Shown: one piece after another, positions 15,332-23,551 of the stretch
Layout: every line of letters begins with the position of its first letter
How positions within the stretch are numbered: the stretch's first letter is position 1
Assembly (NCBI GenBank): GCA_934647165.1
Contig: CAKUFA010000006.1
Span: 1-64,000 of the forward strand
DNA from: an uncultured Clostridia bacterium
Lineage (GTDB): Bacteria; Bacillota; Clostridia; Christensenellales; Aristaeellaceae
DNA: 64,000 nucleotides
Reading direction: 5' to 3'
Translations under genes and position numbers: made by a program
Notes under the pieces: model-generated
Told to the model about the DNA's origin: nothing
What the model saw: only the letters and a program-made list of their open reading frames with translations
Database searches by the model: none

Positions 15332-16609
15332 TCAGCCTTCTACGCGGATCATGCTTTCCAGTGTGCAAATGGCAGGATCAAGATGCCTGAGCGCTGCACG
15401 CATGGCCTGTTCGTGCGCCTTGTGGGTGATGAAAATCAACGGAACGCGTCCATCCGCCACGGCGTCCTTCTGCATCATCGTTGCAATGGATACGTCTTCT
15501 TTGGCAAAGCATCCGGCCACGCTGCTCAAAACGCCCGGCGCATCAATGGCGGAAACCCGCACAAAATAGCGCGTTTCCCAGTTGTCCGTAAACGTCAGCA
15601 CCGGGTCGGGCTCCGCGTTGTTGGCAAAAGTCGGGTGCACATGCACTGCCGTGGTGGCGGCCTGCAAAATATCCCCCACTACCGCGCTGGCCGTCGGCAT
15701 ATCCCCTGCGCCGCGCCCCTGCAGCATCATCTCCTGGCACGCGTGCCCATGCAGATAAACCGCATTGAACGACCCGTTCACCATGGCCAGTGGATGATCC
15801 TTGGGCAAAAAGGTGGGATGCACCCGCACTTCAACGGTGTTTCCCTCCCGCTTAGCAATGGCCAGCAATTTCAGCACATAGCCCATCTCTTTCCCGCAGG
15901 AGATGTCCATGGCCGTCACGCCCGTGATGCCCTCCCGGTAGACCTTGGGGAACGTCACCCGCGCATGGAACGCCAGCGACGCCATGATTGACAGCTTGTA
16001 CGCCGCATCCATGCCTTCCACATCGCTGGTCGGATCAGGCTCCGCCAGGCCAAGGCGCTGCGCGTCCGCAAGCACATCGCCAAACGATTCGCCCTTTTCC
16101 GTCATCCGGGACAGGATGTAGTTCGTCGTTCCGTTGATGATGCCCATCAGCGCGTCAATCCTGTTCGCCTGCAGGGATGTCCTCAGCGTTGCAATGATCG
16201 GAATGGCGCCGCACACGCTCGCTTCATAATATAGCCCCACGCCGTGCTTCTGCGCCTCTGCCTGCAATTTGTGCCAGTTCAGCGCCACAGCCACTTTGTT
16301 GGCCGTCACCACGGTTTTGCCGTTTTTCAGCGCCGTCAGCATATATTCCGTGGCGGGCTGTTCACCGCCCATGAATTCCGCCACCATCGTGATTTCCGGA
16401 TCAAAAAGCACCTCGTCGGGGTTGGTCGTCAAAAGCTCCCGCGGCATGTCGCAGCTGCGCTTTTTGTCAAGCGACCGCACCAGCACCTTCTTCACTCGCA
16501 CCCGCACGCTGTCTCTGTGGGCAATTTCGCTGCCAAAGCCGCTCAACAGCTTCCACACGCCTCCGCCAACGTTTCCGCACCCCAGAAATCCGATGACGAC
16601 TTCCTTCAT
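15332..16609 (-). CDS. hom: Homoserine dehydrogenase
   Basis: Reduces aspartate semialdehyde to homoserine, the branch point to threonine and methionine, in the cytoplasm. The 425-residue product has an N-terminal NAD(P) fold (GFLGCGNVGGGVW), TANKVAVA, the catalytic-region sequence GIINGTTNYIL and PTSDVEGMDAAYKLSIMASL, and a C-terminal ACT domain (about 345-425, RVSAIDAPGVLSSVAGCFA) for allosteric feedback. The length is that of the Gram-positive form. The ATG overlaps the coaX stop (ATGA), so the two are probably co-transcribed. Confidence 0.96.
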   Translation of the reverse strand: MKEVVIGFLGCGNVGGGVWKLLSGFGSEIAHRDSVRVRVKKVLVRSLDKKRSCDMPRELLTTNPDEVLFDPEITMVAEFMGGEQPATEYMLTALKNGKTVVTANKVAVALNWHKLQAEAQKHGVGLYYEASVCGAIPIIATLRTSLQANRIDALMGIINGTTNYILSRMTEKGESFGDVLADAQRLGLAEPDPTSDVEGMDAAYKLSIMASLAFHARVTFPKVYREGITGVTAMDISCGKEMGYVLKLLAIAKREGNTVEVRVHPTFLPKDHPLAMVNGSFNAVYLHGHACQEMMLQGRGAGDMPTASAVVGDILQAATTAVHVHPTFANNAEPDPVLTFTDNWETRYFVRVSAIDAPGVLSSVAGCFAKEDVSIATMMQKDAVADGRVPLIFITHKAHEQAMRAALRHLDPAICTLESMIRVEG

Positions 16610-17388
16610 TTTGCCGCGCTCCCTTCTCTGTTGCGTTCGTAAATCAGGCGCAGGCCCTTCAGCGTCAGCAGTCCGTCCAGCTTATCAATGCACTTGGCGT
16701 CCTCGCTGAAGAGCACCGCCATGCCGCCGGTGGCCACCACCGTCGCCTCCCGGCCAAGCTCCTGCTTCATTTTGCGCACAATGTTGCGCACAAGCCCCAC
16801 ATAACCGTAATACATGCCCGATTGCAGATTGGTCAGGGTGGTGCGGCCAATCACGCGATCCGGGCGCGTCAATTCAAACCGGGGCAGCTTGGCCGTGCCT
16901 GTCACCAACGCTTCCGAGGCTAATTTGACCCCCGGGCAGATACATCCGCCCAGGAAAGCGCCGCCCTCATCCACCACGCCGAAGGTGGTGGCGGAGCCAA
17001 AGTCAATGAAAATGCACGGTGCGCCGTATTCTTCATAGGCCGCAACGGCGTTGGCAATGCGGTCCGAGCCCAGCTCACGCGGGTTTTCATAGCGGATATT
17101 GATGCCTGTTTTGATGCCCGGCACCACAAACATGGGCGTCCGGTGGAAGTAATTCTGGCACATATGCTCAATGGTAAAGTTGATGGTGGGCACCACGCTG
17201 GAGATGGCCACGCCCTCCACCTGCTCAGGATCCATCCCCTCATGCGCAAAAAGATTGCACAAAAGGATGCCATATTCGTCCGACGTATACGTCTTGTTCG
17301 TGGACACCCGCCAGTATTTAACCATCCTGTCGCCGTCAAACAACGCGGTTTTGATGTTTGTGTTCCCAATGTCCATGGTGAAGATCAT
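16606..17388 (-). CDS. coaX: Type III pantothenate kinase
   Basis: Phosphorylates pantothenate, the first step of coenzyme A synthesis. The 260-residue product has the ASKHA-type phosphate loop MDIGNTNIKTALF, ENPRELGSDRIANAVAAYEEY, IDFGSATTFGVVD and the late VVATGGMAVLF, all typical of CoaX. The ATG at 17388 follows GGAGGG; the frame extends upstream to 17421 without a better site. Overlaps hom by four bases. The nearby ECF S component may supply its substrate. Confidence 0.95.
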   Translation of the reverse strand: MIFTMDIGNTNIKTALFDGDRMVKYWRVSTNKTYTSDEYGILLCNLFAHEGMDPEQVEGVAISSVVPTINFTIEHMCQNYFHRTPMFVVPGIKTGINIRYENPRELGSDRIANAVAAYEEYGAPCIFIDFGSATTFGVVDEGGAFLGGCICPGVKLASEALVTGTAKLPRFELTRPDRVIGRTTLTNLQSGMYYGYVGLVRNIVRKMKQELGREATVVATGGMAVLFSEDAKCIDKLDGLLTLKGLRLIYERNREGSAAK

Positions 17389-17435
17389 GGGCTTTTTTCC
17401 CTCCAAACCTCGCGCCTGCATGGGGTATTGATACG

Positions 17436-17473
17436 TTTTGCCGGGCAGACAGGCGTGTTCTGCCCGGCAAAAG
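17436..17473 (-). terminator. Hairpin between the ECF S component and coaX
   Basis: TTTTGCCGGGCAG pairs with CTGCCCGGCAAAA around an 11-base loop, about 115 bases past the end of the ECF gene. The U-tract is inside the stem, so termination may be partial in either direction. Confidence 0.6.
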
Positions 17474-17588
17474 AAGCCTTTATCGCCCGGAAACGGCCGT
17501 GCTGTCGCAGCCCGCTTGTACGCCTTGCAAGCAGACCGACGCGGTCTTTTTGCGCGCCGTTTTCCTGCTTGATAATCGTTTTCAGCCG

Positions 17589-18164
17589 TTACGCACGGTG
17601 GCTTGCCTTACGCAGCGCCAACACAATCGGCGGACAGATCAGCGCTGCCGCAATGGCCTCGCAGGGACCCGCGCCGCCTGCCGTGGCGCCAATGGCCGCC
17701 AGCACCGCGCTGTTGTCAATGCCGCACAGCACATAGAACAAGAGCATCATTCCAAGGTAGAGCACCGTGTTGGTCACCGAGCCCAGAGCCGCGGCAACAG
17801 CCGCAGCCACATTCGGGTGCTTTGCCACCATCAGGTGATTTACGCCATAGATGACCAGCGGCACGCACAGCCGCGGCACAAAGGTCATGATCGCCGTGAG
17901 CACGGGGCTTGCACCCATGAGGGTTGACACCAGCACGGAAGGCTTGATGAGCGCGGACAAAAAGCTCGTTGCGCCAAAGGCCAGCCCCAGTGCCAGGCCG
18001 CTTTTGAGCCCCATGTACAGCGTGCCCACCGCCACGGGAATCACCAGCAGCGTCACATTGCACCACCCCAACGGGATCAGGCCAAGGGGCGTTTGCCCCA
18101 GCAGGAAGATCAGCGCCACAAACAGCGCCAGCAGCACAAAGTTCCGCATTTTTTTCTGTTCCAT
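17589..18164 (-). CDS. ECF transporter S component, probably for pantothenate
   Basis: The 191-residue product has six hydrophobic segments and the S-component start (MRNFVLLALFVALIFLLGQTPLGLIPLGW, then VTLLVIPVAVGTLYMGLKSGLALGLAFGATSFL). S components capture a vitamin and dock on a shared EcfA/A'/T motor encoded elsewhere. The substrate is not readable from sequence; its place beside coaX suggests pantothenate. CGGAGG lies upstream of the ATG. The 170 bases between it and coaX hold a hairpin, so the two may be separate units. Confidence 0.8.
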   Translation of the reverse strand: MEQKKMRNFVLLALFVALIFLLGQTPLGLIPLGWCNVTLLVIPVAVGTLYMGLKSGLALGLAFGATSFLSALIKPSVLVSTLMGASPVLTAIMTFVPRLCVPLVIYGVNHLMVAKHPNVAAAVAAALGSVTNTVLYLGMMLLFYVLCGIDNSAVLAAIGATAGGAGPCEAIAAALICPPIVLALRKASHRA

Positions 18165-18335
18165 GGTAAAAGAACCTCCGTTCAGGCTCCTTTTCGGATG
18201 CCCTACGCATTTTATTCCGCCAGGTGCTCATGCCGTCCGGCGCTTTCGCTGCCGGCAGCGCCCCGCTGCGGTGCGTTCATTATACCCGCTTTTGCCCGGA
18301 AAGTAAAGCGGCACGGACGACACATACAAAAAGAA

Positions 18336-18595
18336 CGGGCAAGCTTTCGCTTGTCCGCTCACAGCATGTCGGCAAAGTGGCAAAGCCACTTTGTCGAGTT
18401 TGCATTTTTCACTGTCAGCGAAGCTGACGGCCGTGAAAAATGGAAGGAATGGTTTCGCCTTTGGCCGAAACCACCCCGCCCGACCGGCATAGCCGGTCGA
18501 TACGAATTCCGTCGGAGGGGCATGATGCCCCTCCGACACCTTCTCATATGGTTTGTCGACAGCCTGAAAGCGGGCAAGCTTTCGCTTGTCCGCTC
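18336..18595. repeat. Multi-hairpin repeat, copy 1
   Basis: A core of about 210 bases (18361-18570) made almost wholly of stem-loops: CAAAGTGGC/GCCACTTTG; GTCAGC/GCTGAC inside a TTTTTCAC/GTGAAAAA stem; GGTTTCG/CGAAACC; CGACCGGC/GCCGGTCG; and GTCGGAGGGGCAT/ATGCCCCTCCGAC. It ends with TGTCGRCA on both sides. Both flanks carry the same 25-bp hairpin (CGGGCAAGCTTTCGCTTGTC then CGCTC) at 18336 and 18571 in direct orientation. A second copy in inverted orientation is at 61255. Confidence 0.85.
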
Positions 18596-18610
18596 TTCAT
18601 CAAATTGACA

Positions 18611-19051
18611 TTAGCCTTCAATGGCAATGTGGGTGGTAGGCTCCACCTTGGGCTGACCGGCCTTGGGCACCTCAAGCGTCAACACGCCGGAATCATACTT
18701 GCCATGCACGTCCTCCGGGCGCACATCACCCACATAGAAGCTGCGGGTCATGCTGCCGGCATAGCGTTCCTGACGGATGTAGTTGCTCTTCTTGTCCTTT
18801 TCATCCTTGTCCACGCCCTTGGCGGCCGTGATGGTCAGGTAACCTTCCTTCAGCTCAACGGACACCTCGTCCTTGCTGAAGCCGGGCAGGTCAACGGCCA
18901 CCTCATAGTGATCGCCTTCATCCTTCACGTCCGTCTTCATCAGGTTCTTGGCATTCTTGCCGTAAAGCGTGCGGTCAATATTCATAAGATCACGACCGAA
19001 GTCATTGAAAAGATCATCAAACATGGTTTCATGGAAAATGGTAGGAAGCAT
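18611..19051 (-). CDS. Small heat shock protein, Hsp20 family
   Basis: An ATP-independent holdase chaperone of the alpha-crystallin family, 146 residues. The N-terminal arm (about 1-35) has FDDLFNDFGRDL. The alpha-crystallin domain (about 40-135) has YEVAVDLPGFSKDEVSVELKEGYLTI, a run of Lys/Asp residues in the middle loop, and the closing GVLTLEVPK. The ATG at 19051 follows AAGGAG; the frame is open to 19150. Expression should be heat-inducible through the CIRCE site over its promoter. Confidence 0.93.
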   Translation of the reverse strand: MLPTIFHETMFDDLFNDFGRDLMNIDRTLYGKNAKNLMKTDVKDEGDHYEVAVDLPGFSKDEVSVELKEGYLTITAAKGVDKDEKDKKSNYIRQERYAGSMTRSFYVGDVRPEDVHGKYDSGVLTLEVPKAGQPKVEPTTHIAIEG

Positions 19052-19140
19052 AACATCCAACTCCTTTGAACTTGAAGATCCATCGTACCTTTTCGGAGGC
19101 GGTCTCTCTTTGTGACCCCCTCTTTCCTTGGTACGCGCAT

Positions 19141-19169
19141 AGTATAGCACGCGTTGTTAGCACTGTCAA
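19141..19169 (-). promoter_or_regulatory. Sigma-A promoter of hsp20
   Basis: TTGACA (19164-19169) and TATACT (19141-19146) on the minus strand with a 17-base spacer, a near-perfect promoter. The -35 box lies inside the CIRCE element. Confidence 0.85.
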
Positions 19170-19183
19170 TAGCTGAGTGCTAA
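19157..19183 (-). promoter_or_regulatory. CIRCE operator for HrcA
   Basis: TTAGCACTG, nine bases, GAGTGCTAA: the CIRCE consensus with one mismatch in one arm. HrcA bound here would cover the -35 box of hsp20. CIRCE is more usual before groES and hrcA-dnaK than before hsp20. Confidence 0.92.
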
Positions 19184-19269
19184 CTATTCATAGACTATTA
19201 ATAATTTTATTCTTTCATTTCTGTCTTTCTGTGACTGTTTTCTTTCTTTTCTCTTTCCATTTGCCGCAA

Positions 19270-19290
19270 AGCATGCTATACTGCCATCAG
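19270..19290 (+). promoter_or_regulatory. Extended -10 promoter of the aldo/keto reductase gene
   Basis: TGCTATACT forms an extended -10 about 35 bases before the gene start. The -35 region (TTTCCA with a 17-base spacer) is weak. Confidence 0.45.
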
Positions 19291-19315
19291 CCATAACACG
19301 AAGGAGGCCGCTTGA

Positions 19316-20332
19316 ATGGACACCATTCGACTGGGACGAACAAACCTGACCGTGGGCAAAAACGGCTTTGGCGCCTTGCCTGTGCAGCGTGTGAGCATGG
19401 AAGAGGCCATCCGTCTGCTGCGCAAAGCTTACGACCACGGCGTGACGTATTTTGACACCGCCCGCGCCTATTCCGACAGTGAGGAAAAGCTCGGAAACGC
19501 CCTGCATGATGTGCGGGAAAAGATTATCATTTCCACCAAGACTGCATCCACCACGGTGGAAGGATTCTGGAAAGACCTTGAGACCAGCCTGCATATGCTG
19601 CAAACGGACTATATTGACATCTATCAATTCCATAATCCATCCTTCTGCCCAAAGCCGGGCGACGGCACAGGGCTGTATGAAGCCATGCTGGAAGCAAAAG
19701 CACAGGGAAAAATCCACTATATCGGGCTAACCAATCATCGCCTGCCTGTGGCTGAAGAGGCCGTGCGTTCCGGTTTGTATGACACGATGCAGTTTCCCTT
19801 CTCCTACCTTGCCAGCGATAAGGACATCGCCCTGGTGAAGCTGTGTGAAGAAAAGGACGTGGGTTTCATCTGCATGAAGGCGCTTTCCGGCGGCCTGATT
19901 ACCCACTCGGACGCAGCCTATGCTTTCCTGCGGCAATTTCCCGTGGCGCCCATCTGGGGTATCCAGCGGGAAAGCGAGCTGGACGAATTCCTCAGCTATC
20001 AGGAGAATCCGCCTGCGCTGACAGCGAAATTGCAGGCGGTGATCGACCGTGACCGCACAGAGCTGGTGGGCGACTTCTGCCGTGGCTGCGGCTATTGCAT
20101 GCCTTGCCCCGCCGGTATCGAGATCAATAACTGCGCCCGCATGTCGCTGATGCTCCGCCGCTCCCCCACCAAAGACCTGCTCGGGCCGGAGGGACAGGCA
20201 ACGATGAAGAAAATCGAAGGCTGCCTGCACTGTAATCGGTGTAAAGCAAAGTGTCCCTATGGATTGGATACGCCCGCGCTTCTTCAGAAAAACTATGAAG
20301 ATTATCAAGCTTTCCTCAAAAATAAGAAATAA
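19316..20332 (+). CDS. Aldo/keto reductase with C-terminal 4Fe-4S domain
   Basis: A 338-residue cytoplasmic oxidoreductase of a type common in anaerobes. The TIM-barrel part (about 1-255) has the catalytic-region FDTARAYSDSEEKLG (Asp and Tyr), STKTAS with the Lys, and IGLTNHRLP. The C-terminal 85 residues hold two Cys clusters, CRGCGYCMPCPAGI and CLHCNRCKAKCPYG, which fit iron-sulfur clusters. The substrate is unknown. GAAGGAGG lies upstream of the ATG. No partner gene adjoins it; a repeat-rich gap follows. Confidence 0.92.
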   Translation: MDTIRLGRTNLTVGKNGFGALPVQRVSMEEAIRLLRKAYDHGVTYFDTARAYSDSEEKLGNALHDVREKIIISTKTASTTVEGFWKDLETSLHMLQTDYIDIYQFHNPSFCPKPGDGTGLYEAMLEAKAQGKIHYIGLTNHRLPVAEEAVRSGLYDTMQFPFSYLASDKDIALVKLCEEKDVGFICMKALSGGLITHSDAAYAFLRQFPVAPIWGIQRESELDEFLSYQENPPALTAKLQAVIDRDRTELVGDFCRGCGYCMPCPAGIEINNCARMSLMLRRSPTKDLLGPEGQATMKKIEGCLHCNRCKAKCPYGLDTPALLQKNYEDYQAFLKNKK

Positions 20333-20379
20333 GAAAATCACCATGCGCAGTATGAAAAAGGAAAAGACGCCTGAATCGC

Positions 20380-20460
20380 AGCATGGGGTTCAAAGGGGCG
20401 AAGTCCCTTTGCGAGTGCAGGGCAGCGCCCTGCCCCCCGGGGGGCCATCCGTGCCCCATA
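20380..20460. repeat. Hairpin pair related to the 135-bp repeats
   Basis: AAAGGGGCGAAGTCCCTTTGC followed by a GAGTGCAGGGCAGCGCCCTG fold has the same order of two hairpins as the units at 9193-9597. Single copy here, on the opposite strand, between the reductase and the 68-bp repeats. Confidence 0.55.
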
Positions 20461-20492
20461 CCCTCCACTGGGGCGAAGCTCTCTTTTCACGC

Positions 20493-20727
20493 AAAGGAAC
20501 CCAAACTCCGCATCGCGGCTGAGCGTAGCAATAGCCGCGTCAACCCCCTCTCCACCTTCCAAAGGAACCCAAACCCCGCATCGCGGCTGAGCGTAGCAAT
20601 AGCCGCGTCAGCCCCCTCTCCACCTTCCAAAGGAACCCAAACCCCGCATCGCGGCTGAGCGTAGCAATAGCCGCGTCAACCCACCCCCGCGGCTGAGCGT
20701 AGCAATAGCCGCGTCAGCCCACCCCCA
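20493..20727. repeat. 68-bp tandem repeats
   Basis: AAAGGAACCC starts at 20493, 20561 and 20629, an exact 68-base period, with a shortened fourth unit from about 20688. Each unit contains GCGGCT/AGCCGC, a stem around GAGCGTAGCAAT. The stretch has no credible gene. Confidence 0.85.
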
Positions 20728-20801
20728 TCAAAGCCTGCCTGTGTCAGCTCCACCCACGGCAGGCTTCTCTTTTTCCCTGAAGCCTGATCGCTGAATTTCA
20801 C

Positions 20802-20953
20802 TGTGGAAAACCGCATCTCACCGTTTTTCCACAAAAAACGTTCGTCCTGTGCATAACACGCCCCTTGCCTTTCTGATAATGGCATACTTTTCCACAGCCT
20901 TGTGTAAAACCTGTGGAATTCTGTGCGTAACCCCTTCCAATGCCTGTGGAAAA
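20802..20953. promoter_or_regulatory. Cluster of DnaA-box-like 9-mers
   Basis: Within about 150 bases there are TGTGGAAAA twice (20802, 20945), TTTTCCACA twice (20825, 20888), and the looser TGTGCATAA, TGTGTAAAA, TGTGGAATT and TGTGCGTAA. The first four differ from the DnaA box TTATCCACA (or complement) at one position. No dnaA or dnaN gene is near. It could be a DnaA-binding control region or an origin-like site; function is not shown. Confidence 0.45.
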
Positions 20954-21047
20954 CTTTCTTTCCCTTACAATTTTGGTCTCTTTGCCACAATCATTCGCCC
21001 GAATGACGGACATCCACCCTGCATAGATTCTATGGGAGGTGGGCACC

Positions 21048-21839
21048 ATGGCTTGGAAAGAAATTTTATGCAGCGAACGCTTTCAGCGTAAACTGACCGT
21101 GCTGGTTGCACTGATTGTGATGCTGGGGGTTGCCGCTGCCATCACGGCGGCGGTGCGCAGTCAAACCATGCAGGCCAACAGTCCATCGCCAACCTTGAAT
21201 GGCATGATGATTGTGGTAGACCCCGGCCATGGCGGCTATGACGGCGGAGCGCGCGCATGGGACAGCGGCGTGTGGGAAAAGGAGTTGAACCTGCAGGTGG
21301 CGCTGTGCGTAAAAGAAGCGCTGCTTGCCCGCGGCGCGCAGGTGACGCTCACCCGGGAAACCGACGTTGACCTTTGCAGCGAACCTCGCCCGGCAAACCT
21401 CACCCGCAAACGGCAGGATATGGAGGCGCGCATTGCGCTGGCAAAAAGCGTCCAGGCGGACATGGTGCTGAGCATCCATATGAACGAATACCGTGATCGG
21501 AAGCAGGCAGGGCCACAGGTGTTCTACCGTGCCCAATCAGCCAGCGGCCGGTTGCTGGCCGGATGCATGCAGGACGCGCTGATTGCAGCCCTTGAGCCGC
21601 CAAAAAAACGCAGCGCCCAGGCCGGAGACTACTTCATTTTGCGGCTGGACGTACCTTCGGTGCTGGTGGAATGCGGCTTTCTTTCCAACCCGGCAGAGGA
21701 AAAGATGCTGCGCGACCCGGCCTATCAGCGCCGCCTGGCAGACGCCATCGCAGACGCCGCGGAAGAATATACGCTGCTGACAAGGAGCAATGCCAACCAT
21801 GAAGGAATGGAGCGACCTGACGGCGAAGAAAGCAGATGA
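21048..21839 (+). CDS. cwlD: N-acetylmuramoyl-L-alanine amidase, CwlD-like
   Basis: Cleaves the bond between muramic acid and the stem peptide. The 263-residue product has an N-terminal membrane anchor (about 13-35) and an Amidase_3 domain: VDPGHGGYDGGA with the zinc His, WEKELNLQVAL with the zinc/catalytic Glu, SIHMNEYRD with the third ligand His, and VECGFLSNPAEE with the catalytic Glu. Such single-anchor forms are CwlD, which makes muramic-delta-lactam in spore cortex; a vegetative role is possible. The ATG at 21048 follows GGGAGG. It opens an operon with DUF5665, lspA and rluD. Confidence 0.88.
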   Translation: MAWKEILCSERFQRKLTVLVALIVMLGVAAAITAAVRSQTMQANSPSPTLNGMMIVVDPGHGGYDGGARAWDSGVWEKELNLQVALCVKEALLARGAQVTLTRETDVDLCSEPRPANLTRKRQDMEARIALAKSVQADMVLSIHMNEYRDRKQAGPQVFYRAQSASGRLLAGCMQDALIAALEPPKKRSAQAGDYFILRLDVPSVLVECGFLSNPAEEKMLRDPAYQRRLADAIADAAEEYTLLTRSNANHEGMERPDGEESR

Positions 21840-22083
21840 GCTGCTGCTTGCACTGGAACGGCTGCGCCTTGGCGAGTACATCCGCTGCCTGGACGACCGG
21901 AGGGGGCTGATGCTGCATCACTTTCTGGCAGGCGTGATGCGCGGGCTGGGCATGGCGGTTGGGTTCACCATCCTGGGCGCGGTGCTGGTGCTTGTTTTGC
22001 AGCGCCTGGCTCAGCGCAACCTGCCGCTTATCAGCGATTTTCTTGCGCAGCTGTTGGCAATTTTGCAGCGGCAAATGGAGTAA
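21799..22083 (+). CDS. DUF5665-type small membrane protein
   Basis: A 94-residue product: an N-terminal helix with DELLLALERLRLGEYIRCLDDRRG, then a hydrophobic segment (MAVGFTILGAVLVLVLQRLA) and an amphipathic C-terminal helix. This matches the small DUF5665 proteins of Bacillota, whose role is unknown. It overlaps the end of cwlD by 41 bases. AAGGAG lies 11 bases before the ATG at 21799; the ATG at 21790 is too close to it. lspA starts 9 bases later. Confidence 0.65.
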   Translation: MKEWSDLTAKKADELLLALERLRLGEYIRCLDDRRGLMLHHFLAGVMRGLGMAVGFTILGAVLVLVLQRLAQRNLPLISDFLAQLLAILQRQME

Positions 22084-22092
22084 AACAACAAT

Positions 22093-22566
22093 ATGCGAAA
22101 CTATGCGTGGATTGCCCTCATGGCGGTGGCGCTGGATCAGGTGAGCAAATGGGGCGCGCGGCGATTGACCGCACCGCTTACGCTGATCCCCGGTGTGGTC
22201 CGGCTGCGCTATACGGAGAACACCGGCATGGCCTTCAGCCTTTTCAGCGGCAGACCCTGGCTGCTGGTGATTCTGTCGCTGGCGCTTGTGACGCTGGGCG
22301 CGCTGGCGCTGCACCGCTACCAACTTGGCACGCTGAGCAAAACCGCCGCCATGATGATGCTGGGCGGCGCGGTGGGAAACCTGATTGACAGGGTTTTCCT
22401 TGGCTATGTGGTGGACATGGTGGAGGTGCTGTTTGTATCCTTTGCCATTTTCAACGTGGCGGACATGTTCCTCACCATTGGATGCATACTGATGGCGGCA
22501 TCGCTTCTGTGGCGGCCGCAGGAATGGAGCGAAAGAGATGGACACAGCCGTGGAAACCCGGCTTGA
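22093..22566 (+). CDS. lspA: Lipoprotein signal peptidase II
   Basis: Removes signal peptides from lipoproteins in the membrane after Lgt acts. The 157-residue product has four hydrophobic segments, the early LDQVSKW, RYTENTGMAFSLF, and the two catalytic Asp motifs GGAVGNLIDRVFLGYVVDM and FNVADMFLTIG. The length is normal. It overlaps the start of rluD by 29 bases, and the two are clearly co-transcribed. Confidence 0.96.
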   Translation: MRNYAWIALMAVALDQVSKWGARRLTAPLTLIPGVVRLRYTENTGMAFSLFSGRPWLLVILSLALVTLGALALHRYQLGTLSKTAAMMMLGGAVGNLIDRVFLGYVVDMVEVLFVSFAIFNVADMFLTIGCILMAASLLWRPQEWSERDGHSRGNPA

Positions 22567-23467
22567 GCTTGCCGCGGACGGCCGCAGGCTGGATGTTGCG
22601 CTGGCGGAATCCTCAGGCCTGACACGCTCGCGCGTGGCGGCGCTGATGGCGGAAGGGCACTGCACCGTGGATGGACAGGAGGAGCGCAAAGCAGGCGCAA
22701 AGCCCCGCCCCGGGCAGCAGGTGGTGCTGACCATCCCTGTGCCAAAGCCCGCGGCGCCGCAAGCGGAGAATATTCCGCTGACCATCCTCTATGAAGACAG
22801 CGACCTGGCCGTGGTGGTGAAGCCCTGCGGCATGGTGGTGCATCCCGCTGCCGGGAATGAGGATGGAACGCTGGTGAACGCGCTTTTGTATCACCTGGAC
22901 ACGCTGGGCGGCATTGGGGGCGAGCTGCGCCCGGGCATTGTGCACCGATTGGACAAGGACACCTCCGGCCTGCTGCTGGTGGCCAAGAACGACGCAGCGC
23001 AGCTGGAATTGAGCCGCCAACTGGCTGAGCGGGAAATGGAAAAACACTACCGGGCGCTGGTGGAAGGTGTGCTGAAGGAGGACAGCGGCTTTATTGACGC
23101 ACCGATTGCCCGCCACCGTATCGATCGCAAGCGCATGGCTGTGGATCCTGCCGGGCGGCCATCGCAGACCGAGTGGCGCGTGCTTGCCCGCGGCCGGGCG
23201 GCTACACTGCTGGATGTGCACATCCTCACCGGGCGCACGCACCAGATCCGCGTACACATGAAGCACATAGGGCATCCGGTATGCGGCGATCCCATTTATG
23301 GGCTGAAGAGCGGCGTGCGTGTTCCGCGGCTGATGCTGCATGCCTATTCCCTGTCCTTCACGCACCCAGGCACCCATGAACGGCTCACCTTCACAGCCCC
23401 GCTGCCCGAAGCCTTTGAGGCAGGGCTGAAGGCAGCTGGAATTGCAAGCGCCGAAAGCGGAACATAA
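22538..23467 (+). CDS. rluD: RluD-type 23S rRNA pseudouridine synthase
   Basis: Converts uridine to pseudouridine in 23S rRNA. The 309-residue product has an N-terminal S4 RNA-binding domain (about 10-70), the catalytic motif HRLDKDTSGLLLVAKN (about 140-155, Asp nucleophile), and GRTHQIRVHMKHIGHPVCGDPIYG. RluD is the usual partner of lspA in Bacillota (ylyB in Bacillus). Target positions cannot be told from sequence. A strong terminator follows. Confidence 0.9.
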   Translation: MDTAVETRLELAADGRRLDVALAESSGLTRSRVAALMAEGHCTVDGQEERKAGAKPRPGQQVVLTIPVPKPAAPQAENIPLTILYEDSDLAVVVKPCGMVVHPAAGNEDGTLVNALLYHLDTLGGIGGELRPGIVHRLDKDTSGLLLVAKNDAAQLELSRQLAEREMEKHYRALVEGVLKEDSGFIDAPIARHRIDRKRMAVDPAGRPSQTEWRVLARGRAATLLDVHILTGRTHQIRVHMKHIGHPVCGDPIYGLKSGVRVPRLMLHAYSLSFTHPGTHERLTFTAPLPEAFEAGLKAAGIASAESGT

Positions 23468-23486
23468 GGCAACACGCAAAGCAAAA

Positions 23487-23527
23487 GGGAGACGCCGCAT
23501 GCGCAATGCGCGGCGTCTCCCTTTTTT
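23487..23527 (+). terminator. Terminator of the cwlD-rluD operon
   Basis: A 12-bp stem (GGGAGACGCCGC and its complement) followed by TTTTTT. It may also serve the convergent minus-strand gene. Confidence 0.9.
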
Positions 23528-23551
23528 GCCGGTATGAGGCGGACGGTTTTT

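Noticed and set aside
20259..20658. Plus-strand frames in the 68-bp repeat region
   Set aside because: They translate structured repeats and lack ribosome sites.
20493..20727. CRISPR array
   Set aside because: The 68-bp period has no variable spacer part; all of the unit repeats.
20676..20990. 104-codon minus-strand frame over the DnaA-box-like cluster
   Set aside because: No ribosome site, no family pattern, and it runs through the repeats.
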